A stretch of DNA of 13,092 nt from Chloroflexota bacterium (GTDB lineage: Bacteria > Chloroflexota > Limnocylindria > Limnocylindrales > CSP1-4). Numbering within the stretch: position 1 is the stretch's first letter; every line of letters begins with the position of its first letter. Location: assembly GCA_013695505.1 (NCBI GenBank), contig JACDAH010000215.1, positions 1 to 13,092 on the forward strand. The letters are read 5' to 3'. The notes beneath the pieces are model-generated. The model had not been told where the DNA came from. It ran no database searches and was given only the letters and a program-made list of their open reading frames with translations. The position numbers and the translations under genes are program-made. Below are positions 6,792 through 13,092 of this stretch, one piece after another.

Positions 6792-8002
6792 CGCGTTCGC
6801 CGGCTGGGCCGGATCCATACGGCGCCAGCGCGAGGCTGAATGGATTCACCCACGGTCGCCACCAACTCCCGGCGGATCGTCTCAAGGTCGAGCTCATCCC
6901 TCATCCGCTCGGAGAACGCCGACGCGGCGCGGTCTCCGTCGTAGCGAGCGCGGTGGAACCGGCGGTCGGCGGCGCGCTGGACTCGGCTCCGTACCGGATT
7001 GAACAGCGCCGCGGCGAAGAGGGTCGACACCGCCACCGAAAGCGTGTCGCCGTTGGTGAAACTGCTCAGGGCGCCCTGAAGGGCGAGATTCACGACGGCA
7101 AATATGGCGAAGAGGATGATCGTCACGACGGCGTAGCCGAGGGCGTTGCTCACAATGCGATCGATGTCGTAGAGGCGATAGCGCAGGATCGCGATGCCCG
7201 CCGAGACCGGCATCCCCATGAATGCGAACACGGTCAGGATCTGGAAGCCCTTGTTGGCGCTATCCGCAGCCCCAAGGCCGGCGAAGACGAGGCCAGCCAG
7301 GATCGCTGCGCTGGCGAACCACTTGAGCTGTTCGCGCTCGGCCGCGCGCGATCGCCGGAAACGAACAACCATTGACACCGCAGACAGCAGGACCGCCAAG
7401 ATCAGCGCGATGAATCCGGCGCCGCCCAAGGGTCCGGTGATGGCGTCAACACCGCTCACGCCCAGGGGGTTCACCACGAATTCGGCGCTGTCGATGGGGC
7501 CAGGTTGGATGCTCAGGAAGCCCGAAACGAGGGCGATCGAGCCGATCGCCAGCCACGCGACCGGGCGCCAGCGCTTCGACAGGAGACGTCCGTCCGGGAA
7601 CAGCAGCAGGAGGAACGTCGTTGCTCCTCCGGCCACCGGAACCCAATCCCAAGTCTCGAACCATGCCACCTGCTCGATCCACGGGAGCGAGCCCGGGGAG
7701 ACGAGGCCGCCTTGGACGACGTATCCGGCGATGAGTTCCTGAAGGGCAGACGCCAATCCCACGAAAGCGAACAGCCAGCCGAAACGGTTTCCCGGAACTC
7801 GCACGCTGATGAGGAGCCCGATCGTGCCGAAGGTGACGGCCAAGAGGACGCCGAAGCCCGGGAACCCCCACACCGTCCCGATCTCCGCCGATAGACCGGC
7901 CACCACGAACGCCGTCGCGGCGAGCCCGACGACGAGCGTGGCCAGCCACACGCCGAGCGCGAAGGTGTGACGCCGATCGCGCTTCGCGTTGGTGTCCATC
8001 AT
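6788..8002 (-). CDS. Multi-pass membrane sensor-like protein (histidine-kinase-type N-terminal region without kinase domain)
   Basis: A 404-residue integral membrane protein with about nine or ten predicted hydrophobic segments (roughly 13-36, 46-67, 73-95, 121-136, 147-166, 192-213, 228-246, 253-272, 287-309, 320-334). It shows motifs found in the membrane half of many actinobacterial and Chloroflexota sensor histidine kinases: RFGWLF (74-79), LLLFPDGRL (132-140), ILRYRLYDIDRI (272-283) and NPVRSRVQRAADRRF (335-349). In those proteins this region is followed by GAF or HisKA/HATPase domains. Here the chain stops after about 65 cytoplasmic residues with no H-box or ATPase. The next gene, a GAF-PP2C-HATPase protein, overlaps it by 4 nt, so it is the natural output partner. 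This is the first gene of the operon. ATG 8002 has TGTAAT exactly 6 nt upstream and no Shine-Dalgarno. Confidence 0.88.
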   Translation of the reverse strand: MMDTNAKRDRRHTFALGVWLATLVVGLAATAFVVAGLSAEIGTVWGFPGFGVLLAVTFGTIGLLISVRVPGNRFGWLFAFVGLASALQELIAGYVVQGGLVSPGSLPWIEQVAWFETWDWVPVAGGATTFLLLLFPDGRLLSKRWRPVAWLAIGSIALVSGFLSIQPGPIDSAEFVVNPLGVSGVDAITGPLGGAGFIALILAVLLSAVSMVVRFRRSRAAEREQLKWFASAAILAGLVFAGLGAADSANKGFQILTVFAFMGMPVSAGIAILRYRLYDIDRIVSNALGYAVVTIILFAIFAVVNLALQGALSSFTNGDTLSVAVSTLFAAALFNPVRSRVQRAADRRFHRARYDGDRAASAFSERMRDELDLETIRRELVATVGESIQPRAGAVWIRPSRRTR

Positions 8003-8014
8003 ACCGCCATTACA
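8003..8014 (-). promoter_or_regulatory. -10-like element abutting the membrane sensor start
   Basis: On the minus strand TGTAAT (8014-8009, five of six matches to TATAAT) is followed by GGCGGT and then ATG 8002. The 6-nt gap predicts a leaderless or nearly leaderless transcript for the whole partner-switching operon. The expected -35 position (8032-8037) is not TTGACA-like but coincides with a GATCGT repeat, as expected for an activator-dependent promoter. Confidence 0.45.
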
Positions 8015-8019
8015 ACCCT

Positions 8020-8048
8020 CGATCGTCCGGAGATCGTTACGACGATCG
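8020..8048. promoter_or_regulatory. Candidate operator: GATCG direct repeats in the divergent promoter region
   Basis: GATCGTC (8021-8027) and GATCGTT (8032-8038) are direct repeats 11 bp apart, one helical turn, and a further GATCG follows at 8044-8048. Because GATC is symmetric, the cluster can also be read as an inverted repeat: cgatcgtc (8020-8027) with gacgatcg (8041-8048). SARP regulators are known to bind heptameric direct repeats at 11-bp spacing over the -35 region, and a SARP gene starts 25 bp to the right. GATCG is a frequent word in this GC-rich window, so chance is possible. Confidence 0.35.
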
Positions 8049-8060
8049 CGACCGAGGGGG

Positions 8061-8072
8061 TACCGTTACGCC
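8061..8072 (+). promoter_or_regulatory. -10-like element abutting the SARP regulator start
   Basis: TACCGT (8061-8066, matching only the TAnnnT positions) is followed by six bases and then GTG 8073. Its spacing is identical to that at the helicase and membrane-sensor starts. A GAGGGGG lies at 8054-8060, 12 nt before the start, which is too far for an efficient Shine-Dalgarno. Confidence 0.3.
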
Positions 8073-10880
8073 GTGGCCGCGCTCGCTCTTGACATTCGTC
8101 TGCTGGGCCCGCTGGAGATCCTCGTCGACGGTCATCCAATGATCGTCGACACCAGGAAGGCCGTCGCAATACTGGTCCTTCTGGCGACCGATGGGAGGGC
8201 GTACGCGCGGGGCGAGCTTGCCGCACTGCTCTGGCCCGACGCCGACGAGACCTCGGCCCGGGGAGCGCTCCGACGGACGATTTCGACGCTTCGCGCCGCC
8301 GTCGGTGACGGCGTCCTCAGCGTCGATCGCATGAACGTCGACCTGGTCCGGTCTCGAGTCCGCGTTGACATTGGAGAGCTGGAGGTCGCAACCACGTCCG
8401 ACAGCCTCGACGAGCTGGTTCGTGCCGCCGTGCTCATTCGAGGACGGTTCCTCGCAGGCTTCACCCTGCGCGATAGCCCGGACTTCGACGACTGGTGCGC
8501 CGGTCGGGCCATGCGAGTCGAGCGGCACGTGGCGGAGCTTCTCGACCGACTGAGCATCGCTCAGGGCGGGGCCGGGGACCTGGCGGGCGCGATCCACACC
8601 GCCACTATGCGCATCGAGTTGGACTCACTCGACGAGGGCGCTCACGTTCGCCTGATGGAGCTGCTCGCGGCGAACGGCGATCGGACGGGCGCGCTCCGCC
8701 AGTACCGCGCCTGCGTCGCAACGCTGGAACGCGAGCTGGGCGTATCGCCACTTCCCGAGACGACCGGCCGATATGAAGCGATCCGCGACGCGGTGGTCGC
8801 GCCCCCCAGACACGCTGACGAGGGCAATCCGGCGGTCCAGGGACCGCGGCTCCCGATGGTCGCTCGCGACGACGCGCTTGCCGTGATGGAACGGGCGCGG
8901 GAGACAGCTACCGTGGACGGCCGGAGCATCCTTGTGATCGGCGAGGCGGGCATCGGCAAGACGCGCCTCGCCGAAGCAGCGATCGCAGTTGCCGGCGAGG
9001 CCGGTGGCGCCGTCCTGTCGGCGAGGGCGTATGCGACCGAACGCGCAATCCCCTACGGCCCGATCGTTGAGCTGCTTCGGACCGGCCTTGCGAAGTCTGC
9101 CAACCCGGCGAGCGCATTTGGCCCTGGGATCGTCGCGGAGATCGGCCGGCTGCTGCCTGGCGTCGAAGGCGGCAGGAGGCAGCCGCGACTCACCCATGAG
9201 GGTCCCGTCGCCCAGTCGCGACTGGTTTCAGCGATCGCAGATGCCCTGACGGCGTTGGTCGCCGGACCGTCCGTCGGGATCGTCTGGATCGACGATATCC
9301 AGTGGGCCGACACCGCCACCCTCGAAGCGCTTGCCTACTTGGCGCGGCGCCTGGCAGGCCGACCGCTCGCGCTTATCCTCACGTGGCGTCCCGAAGACCT
9401 CGACGGCGACGCACTCGCTCTCGCAGAGCAGCTCGAACATGCGCTGACTACGGTCCGGATCGACCTGGAGCGGTTTGATCGCGGAGCAGTCCGTGTCCTG
9501 GTTGCCGCCGCGTCCGGCCAATGGCGTCTCGAGGCTGCCGTGATCGACGAGCTCATGCGTGTCTCCGAAGGGCTGCCGCTCTACCTCGTGGAAGCCCTAG
9601 CTGCCGGTCCGCTTGGGGATGGTCGCGTGCCACGAGGCGTGCGGGCGGTCCTGCGGCAGCGACTGGCCGTCTTGGACGGGGTCTCTGCGCAGATCATCGC
9701 AGCGGCCGCGGCGATCGGGCGTTCGTTCGATCTTGCGACCGTCCGTCATGCCAGCGGACGCACCGAGGACGAGACGATCGTCGCGCTCGACGAGCTGGTC
9801 CGCTGCGGGATGATCCGCGAGGCCACAGCGGAAAGCCCGGCCGACATCCGCTACGACTTCGTCCACGGGGCACTTCGCGACGTCGTCGAGGAGATGACCA
9901 GCCTCGCGCGGAGCAGGCTACTGCACCGCCGCATCGCGGAGGCGCTGCGGAGGGATCTCGCCGATCAGGGACGGGACGATCTGGGGCGCCTCGTCCAGAT
10001 CGCCCAACATGAGCAGACATCGGGACGCAACGCCGAGGCGGCGGAGGCGTTCGCGACTGCGGGGGATGGCGCCGCGGCGGTCTTCGCGAATCGCGAGGCG
10101 GTCGGCCACTATGCTGCTGCCATTGCCCTCGGTCACCCCGATCTCGTCCTTCTGCACGCCAGCATCGGTGAACTTCACGCCCGGCTGGGCGACTACGCTG
10201 GGGCGATCGTGTCGCTCGAGGCGGCGGCCGCGCTCGCGGCTACGGCCCACCTGGACGATTTGGAGCTAAAGCTGGCGCGAATCCATCTTCGACGCGGCGA
10301 CCTCGTGGCTGCCGACCGCCACCTCGACGTCGCCCTGGCCGCGACGAACGACGATCGGCTTCGAGCGAGAGCGCTCGTCAGTCGCGCGATCGTGCTGCGG
10401 CGAGCTGGCGATTTCGCAGGCGCCGCAGAGGCCGCATCGGACGCGCATGCCGCGGCCTTGGCCGGCGATGACTTGTCGGTGCTAGGCTCGGCCAACCGAA
10501 TGGTTGGATTGACGGCCCTCGACCAGGACGATCCAGCGCGAGCACGTGCTTCGCTCGAGGCGGCACTCCGCGCGGCCGCGGACGACCCCGATCCAACAGC
10601 AGCCGTCGCGGCGCTCGTTGGTCTTGCCATGGCCGACGGCGCCCTCGGGCTGCTCGACGCCTTGGGCGAGCACGGCGAGGCTGCCTTGTTGGCCAGCCGA
10701 CGGATCGGCGACCGGCACCTCGAGGCCGCCGTCGAGAACCACCTGGCAGACCTCCTGCATGCCGCCGGCCGCAACGAGGCTGCCATGGAGCATCAGCGAC
10801 GGGCCGTCGTCCTGTTCGCGGAACTGGCGGGCGATCCCACCGATCCAGATCCGGGGATCTGGATGCTTTCCGCGTGGTGA
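8073..10880 (+). CDS. SARP/BTAD-family transcriptional regulator with AAA ATPase and TPR domains (AfsR-like)
   Basis: A 935-residue regulator (numbering from GTG 8073). An OmpR-type winged helix opens with DIRLLGPLEILVDG (7-20) and contains RGELAALLWPD (46-56), the usual SARP DNA-binding signature. A bacterial transcriptional activation domain follows (about 100-240; FDDWCAGRA, the TPR-like segment and ALRQYRACVATLERELGV). A STAND/AAA-type NTPase carries Walker A GEAGIGKTR (290-298) and Walker B VWIDDIQWAD (404-413). The C-terminal half (about 640-920) is Ala-rich helical TPR repeats ending in GIWMLSAW. Length and order match complete AfsR-like regulators. The frame is open upstream to TTG 7989, but that would overlap the divergent gene, and the conserved domain begins right after GTG 8073. 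Divergent, 70 bp from the partner-switching operon, which it may control; its inducing signal is unknown. Confidence 0.93.
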   Translation: MAALALDIRLLGPLEILVDGHPMIVDTRKAVAILVLLATDGRAYARGELAALLWPDADETSARGALRRTISTLRAAVGDGVLSVDRMNVDLVRSRVRVDIGELEVATTSDSLDELVRAAVLIRGRFLAGFTLRDSPDFDDWCAGRAMRVERHVAELLDRLSIAQGGAGDLAGAIHTATMRIELDSLDEGAHVRLMELLAANGDRTGALRQYRACVATLERELGVSPLPETTGRYEAIRDAVVAPPRHADEGNPAVQGPRLPMVARDDALAVMERARETATVDGRSILVIGEAGIGKTRLAEAAIAVAGEAGGAVLSARAYATERAIPYGPIVELLRTGLAKSANPASAFGPGIVAEIGRLLPGVEGGRRQPRLTHEGPVAQSRLVSAIADALTALVAGPSVGIVWIDDIQWADTATLEALAYLARRLAGRPLALILTWRPEDLDGDALALAEQLEHALTTVRIDLERFDRGAVRVLVAAASGQWRLEAAVIDELMRVSEGLPLYLVEALAAGPLGDGRVPRGVRAVLRQRLAVLDGVSAQIIAAAAAIGRSFDLATVRHASGRTEDETIVALDELVRCGMIREATAESPADIRYDFVHGALRDVVEEMTSLARSRLLHRRIAEALRRDLADQGRDDLGRLVQIAQHEQTSGRNAEAAEAFATAGDGAAAVFANREAVGHYAAAIALGHPDLVLLHASIGELHARLGDYAGAIVSLEAAAALAATAHLDDLELKLARIHLRRGDLVAADRHLDVALAATNDDRLRARALVSRAIVLRRAGDFAGAAEAASDAHAAALAGDDLSVLGSANRMVGLTALDQDDPARARASLEAALRAAADDPDPTAAVAALVGLAMADGALGLLDALGEHGEAALLASRRIGDRHLEAAVENHLADLLHAAGRNEAAMEHQRRAVVLFAELAGDPTDPDPGIWMLSAW

Positions 10881-11248
10881 CGAATTGGATTGTTGACATT
10901 TCCGAGGAGCGACCCGAGACGTGGCTGGGCAACGATCTGCCCGGTGGTGTGTTCGAGAGAGGCGAGCGCTCTGAATCCGGGGATCGAATTGACGTGACCG
11001 GCGTGAAGAGAACGATGGGTCGGCTCAGCTCCTTGGCCAAGGTGGAAACTTCGTGTTGATCCTGGCGGCACCCTCGCGTCGGCCCGCCCGCCAGCTCGCC
11101 CTCACCGATCAGCCGGGCGACGGTGGCAGCGCGGCGGGCGTCGCTGAGGCGGGCGGGAGTCGACCGACGGGACATGGCGGACCCCCGATGTTGAGGACAC
11201 GTCGGCTGCGGCCTTGGCGGACTGTCCGCGCGACTCGCCACGTCCGAA
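10881..11248. other. Intergenic region between convergent genes
   Basis: These 368 bp separate the SARP gene from the convergent lipoprotein gene. A 60-codon plus-strand frame starting at GTG 10877 overlaps the SARP stop by GTGA, but its product has no recognisable feature and mixed codon use. On the minus strand the start of a possible gene remnant lies at 11083-11175. The 12-bp perfect palindrome ccttggccaagg is at 11031-11042. No clear terminator hairpin was found for either flanking gene. Confidence 0.5.
11083..11175 (-). pseudogene. Possible 5' remnant of a small gene
   Basis: ATG 11175 is preceded by GGGGGT 5 nt upstream and begins a protein-like stretch, MSRRSTPARLSDARRAAT followed by VARLIGEGELAGG, that would form an amphipathic helix. 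After about 31 codons the frame loses protein-like character (TRGCRQDQHEV) and then runs antisense through the end of the SARP gene. This looks like the start of a lost or truncated gene. It could also be a chance frame; I do not recognise a family. Confidence 0.25.
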
Positions 11249-12241
11249 CTAGGGCGTTACACCCCAGTCGCCGAACTCTTCGTCCTCGCCGGGCGTGTTC
11301 GTGATCTGGTGGAGATCGGTGCCTTCTTTGCGCATGATGTAGATGTCCGAATGTGATGCACCATGCACATTGAGCGAGAAGACGATCCAGTCTCCGTCAG
11401 GGGACCAGTTCGGGCGCAACGCACGTCCGTCTGTCGCCTCGTCGATCGTGATCGGGCTTGGCTGACCGCCGTCAACCGGAACGAGCAGGAGCGATCCGCC
11501 GGCGTCGGTCAGTATGTTTGTACCGTCAGGTGACCAGCTTCCGCTTGCGTCCACCTTTCCGTCGCTCAGAGTGTGCTCGCCGCGGCCATCGACGTTGACG
11601 ACCATCAGTCGGTCGTGCTGGGCGCGAGAGAAGACGATCTGGCGGCCATCTGGCGAGTAGTCCCCTGGGACGTCATGGCCACCGTCGGGACTCGTTGTCA
11701 GGCGAGTTACATCTCCGCCGTCGGAAGCCCGAACTGTGTATAGCCCGTTGCGAGTCGGATTGGTGTCATCCCAGCCTTCACAAGCCAGCCGCGATGCATC
11801 GGGTGACCAGGCGAAGCATCCGAGCTGGAGGGGGGCGTCAGGGCTGCCGAACTGCTTGTAGCCCGTTCCGTCGGCATTCACTACCCCCGCAAAGACGAGG
11901 CCCTGAGGGCTCTCCACGACGACAGAGAGTCGGCGTCCGTCCGTGGACCACCGAGGCCCTTCGGCATTCCCTGAGAGCAAAGCCTGCTCACCAGTGCCGT
12001 CGGTGCTCGCGGTGAACGCGGTGACTCCGCTCGGATAGAAGCGTCCATATGCCAGGCGTCCCCCTGGCAGCGGTCGCGGCGATGGACCGGAGGATGCGGT
12101 CGGCAACGGCGTTCGCGTTCCCACCGGCGCGGGCGTAACAGCCGCGGCCGGGGCGCCCGCCGACGGTGGAGCCGACGGAGACCCAGCGCCACTACATCCG
12201 ATCACAAGGGAGCTCGCCAGCAAACCAACGACGAACTTCAC
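11249..12241 (-). CDS. Lipoprotein with TolB-like/PD40 beta-propeller repeats (second)
   Basis: A 330-residue predicted surface lipoprotein. The start is GTG 12241, giving KFVVGLLASSLVIGC with a lipobox VIGC (Cys16). An in-frame GTG four codons upstream (12253) overlaps the Shine-Dalgarno and is less likely. A Pro/Ala/Ser-rich linker of about 45 residues precedes a propeller with SPDG-type turns: STDG (99-102), SPDA (146-149), SPDG (196-199, 237-240 and 280-283). It ends HQITNTPGEDEEFGDWG, a typical last-blade pattern (E/D-pW). There is no enzyme domain, and a surface binding role is inferred. The propeller layout parallels the lipoprotein at 2489-3577 and the partial gene upstream, but sequence outside the repeats differs. 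Probably cotranscribed with neither neighbour, since 307 bp lie upstream. Confidence 0.85.
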   Translation of the reverse strand: MKFVVGLLASSLVIGCSGAGSPSAPPSAGAPAAAVTPAPVGTRTPLPTASSGPSPRPLPGGRLAYGRFYPSGVTAFTASTDGTGEQALLSGNAEGPRWSTDGRRLSVVVESPQGLVFAGVVNADGTGYKQFGSPDAPLQLGCFAWSPDASRLACEGWDDTNPTRNGLYTVRASDGGDVTRLTTSPDGGHDVPGDYSPDGRQIVFSRAQHDRLMVVNVDGRGEHTLSDGKVDASGSWSPDGTNILTDAGGSLLLVPVDGGQPSPITIDEATDGRALRPNWSPDGDWIVFSLNVHGASHSDIYIMRKEGTDLHQITNTPGEDEEFGDWGVTP

Positions 12242-12246
12242 GGCAT

Positions 12247-12251
12247 CCTCC
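12247..12251 (-). promoter_or_regulatory. Shine-Dalgarno deciding the start of the second propeller lipoprotein
   Basis: GGAGG on the minus strand, 5 nt before GTG 12241. It overlaps the alternative upstream GTG at 12253-12251 and so favours the shorter form with the cleaner signal peptide. Confidence 0.6.
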
Positions 12252-12419
12252 ACTGGCTAACGCCTCATGGCCTCGATCTTTGCGGCCGTCGGACTGGCGG
12301 GTCGATCGGCGGAACCTGCTCGGCTGTCTCGCCTGCACGGCTGAACCATGCTCTGGGTGCGGCCACGCCGGCGGCGCTGACCCGGCCAGAATCGCCCGAG
12401 AGTTCCCGGGACGGCACAG

Positions 12420-12438
12420 CGGGCCGCGTCGCGGCCCG
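12420..12438 (-). terminator. GC-rich hairpin downstream of the partial propeller gene
   Basis: Perfect 8-bp inverted repeat cgggccgc / gcggcccg with a 3-nt loop (gtc), about 110 bp past the stop at 12549. No T-run follows. The distance makes a terminator role uncertain; it could be simple GC-rich structure. Confidence 0.3.
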
Positions 12439-12548
12439 AGGCTTGACCGGTTGCAACGGCGGGCAGACGCCGAGTCGGACGCTCGCGACGTTGACCGCCG
12501 ATCGAGGGGATGGAGCCCTTCGGGGCGGTTGTACGGAACTCGTGACCC

Positions 12549-13092
12549 TCATCGCCACCACTCCGGCCAGCGGCTGAAACCCGTGGTGCCCTTCACCGGT
12601 TCCGGGTGCGAGCCGTCGGCGCCAATGACCTGGAACGCATTGTCCGCGTGCTTGAACTCGTCGTCCGTGGGATCGAGGGCGAACAGGATTTGCGATCCAT
12701 CACATGACCAGGTTGGCGTGATCGGGAAGCCGCCTGCTGGGTCCACAAAGACTCGCCGGAGGCCGCTTCCATCCATCGCGGCGACCCAGATCGTCCCGTC
12801 CGACGACAGGCGCTCAGTCGCGAATACGATTTCGCGGCCGTCAGGAGACCAGCGGGCCCAGTCGGCAGGATGCGCCCCGGTACTGACGGCATGAGGTTTG
12901 CTCCCGTCGATCCGAACGACCCACAGCGCGCCGCCGGTGTGAGGGTCCGGATCTGGGTGAGCTGAGCGATAGAACAGGATCCATTGCCCGTCAGGCGAGA
13001 CGTCGAGGGGCACGTCGAGGAGCGGCCCGGGTCGATGGGTGACACGTTTGAGATCGGCCCCATCGGCGACCCGAGCGGTGTAGATCCCGGTT
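12549..13092 (-). CDS. TolB-like/PD40 beta-propeller protein, partial (N-terminus beyond right edge)
   Basis: The C-terminal 180 residues of a propeller protein; the frame is open to the right edge, so the start and any signal peptide are out of view. Blades carry the turns SPDG (DVSPDGQWILFY and RWSPDGREIVFA) and a variant SCDG (TWSCDGSQILFA), separated by strand pairs such as LWVVRIDGS and IWVAAMDGS. The end, GFSRWPEWWR, resembles the HWGR and DWGVTP ends of the two other propeller lipoproteins in the window. By analogy it is probably also an exported lipoprotein, but that cannot be checked here. Confidence 0.85.
   Translation of the reverse strand, partial: TGIYTARVADGADLKRVTHRPGPLLDVPLDVSPDGQWILFYRSAHPDPDPHTGGALWVVRIDGSKPHAVSTGAHPADWARWSPDGREIVFATERLSSDGTIWVAAMDGSGLRRVFVDPAGGFPITPTWSCDGSQILFALDPTDDEFKHADNAFQVIGADGSHPEPVKGTTGFSRWPEWWR

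Larger units (their letters stand above)
12242..12548. other. Intergenic region between two propeller-protein genes
   Basis: These 307 bp lie between the partial gene and the second propeller lipoprotein, both on the minus strand. The region holds a GC-rich hairpin (12420-12438) and, at its left end, the lipoprotein's Shine-Dalgarno. No convincing -35/-10 pair and no coding frame were found. Confidence 0.55.

Noticed and set aside
5028..6839. A 603-codon plus-strand open frame antisense to the GAF-PP2C-HATPase gene
   Set aside because: The minus-strand frame has all the PP2C and GHKL motifs. The plus-strand product is Arg/Gly/His-rich with no motif, a GC shadow.
7989..8072. N-terminal extension of the SARP regulator from TTG 7989
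   Set aside because: It would overlap the divergent membrane gene start and adds an Arg-rich stretch not expected before the winged helix; GTG 8073 fits the domain boundary.
10492..10507. Hairpin ccaacc-gaat-ggttgg
   Set aside because: It lies inside the SARP coding region with no nearby gene boundary, so chance is the simplest explanation.
10893..10898. Perfect TTGACA just after the SARP gene
   Set aside because: No -10 element lies 16-19 bp downstream and no supported gene follows on the plus strand.
10877..11059. A 60-codon plus-strand frame overlapping the SARP stop by GTGA
   Set aside because: The overlap looks like translational coupling, but the product has no recognisable motif, mixed codon use and no supporting hairpin after it. 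Too weak to call.
10378..11241. A 287-codon minus-strand frame
   Set aside because: Most of it is antisense to the SARP TPR region and Arg/Pro-rich. Only the first codons after ATG 11175 look protein-like, and these are reported separately as a possible remnant.

Overview
The window is GC-rich, densely coding chromosomal DNA with many GTG starts. The gene set (SARP-type AAA/TPR regulator, RsbU/RsbW/STAS partner-switching proteins, LprG/LppX-like and TolB-like lipoproteins with Cys lipoboxes) fits a high-GC Gram-positive or monoderm-like lineage. Chloroflexota (Limnocylindria/Ellin6529-like) or Actinomycetota are the best guesses; this is inference from protein style and not a measured placement. 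I see no rRNA, tRNA, CRISPR array, transposase or phage genes.

Layout, left to right. (1) Minus strand, running off the left edge: the N-terminal two-fifths or more of a UvrD/PcrA-type superfamily 1 helicase. (2) Minus: an LppX/LprG-like lipoprotein with a strong hairpin after it. (3) Minus: a lipoprotein carrying TolB/PD40 beta-propeller repeats. (4) Minus: a conserved-looking protein of unknown function. (5) Minus: a tightly overlapping four-gene operon (about 8.0 to 4.5 kb) encoding a multi-pass membrane sensor-like protein without a kinase domain, a GAF-PP2C(SpoIIE)-HATPase fusion and two tandem STAS proteins. (6) Plus, divergent from that operon across only about 70 bp: a 935-residue SARP/BTAD-AAA-TPR transcriptional regulator. 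(7) A 368-bp poorly coding gap holding at most a gene remnant. (8) Minus: a second TolB-like lipoprotein. (9) Minus, running off the right edge: the C-terminal part of a third TolB-like propeller protein.

How the genes may work together. The operon in (5) reads as a complete partner-switching module minus its target. The fusion protein holds both a phosphatase (PP2C) and a kinase-type GHKL ATPase, the two STAS proteins are the switchable antagonists, and the membrane protein is the likely input. No sigma factor is encoded nearby, so the output is unknown. The divergent SARP regulator and the membrane gene share a short promoter region with GATCG-containing direct repeats, so the regulator may control both directions.

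Two broader sequence patterns stand out. Three genes (helicase, membrane sensor, SARP regulator) have a -10-like hexamer ending exactly 6 nt before the start codon and no well-placed Shine-Dalgarno, which suggests leaderless transcripts; the lipoproteins and STAS genes have clear Shine-Dalgarno sequences. Strong hairpins without a T-run lie after the LppX-like gene and after the STAS operon.
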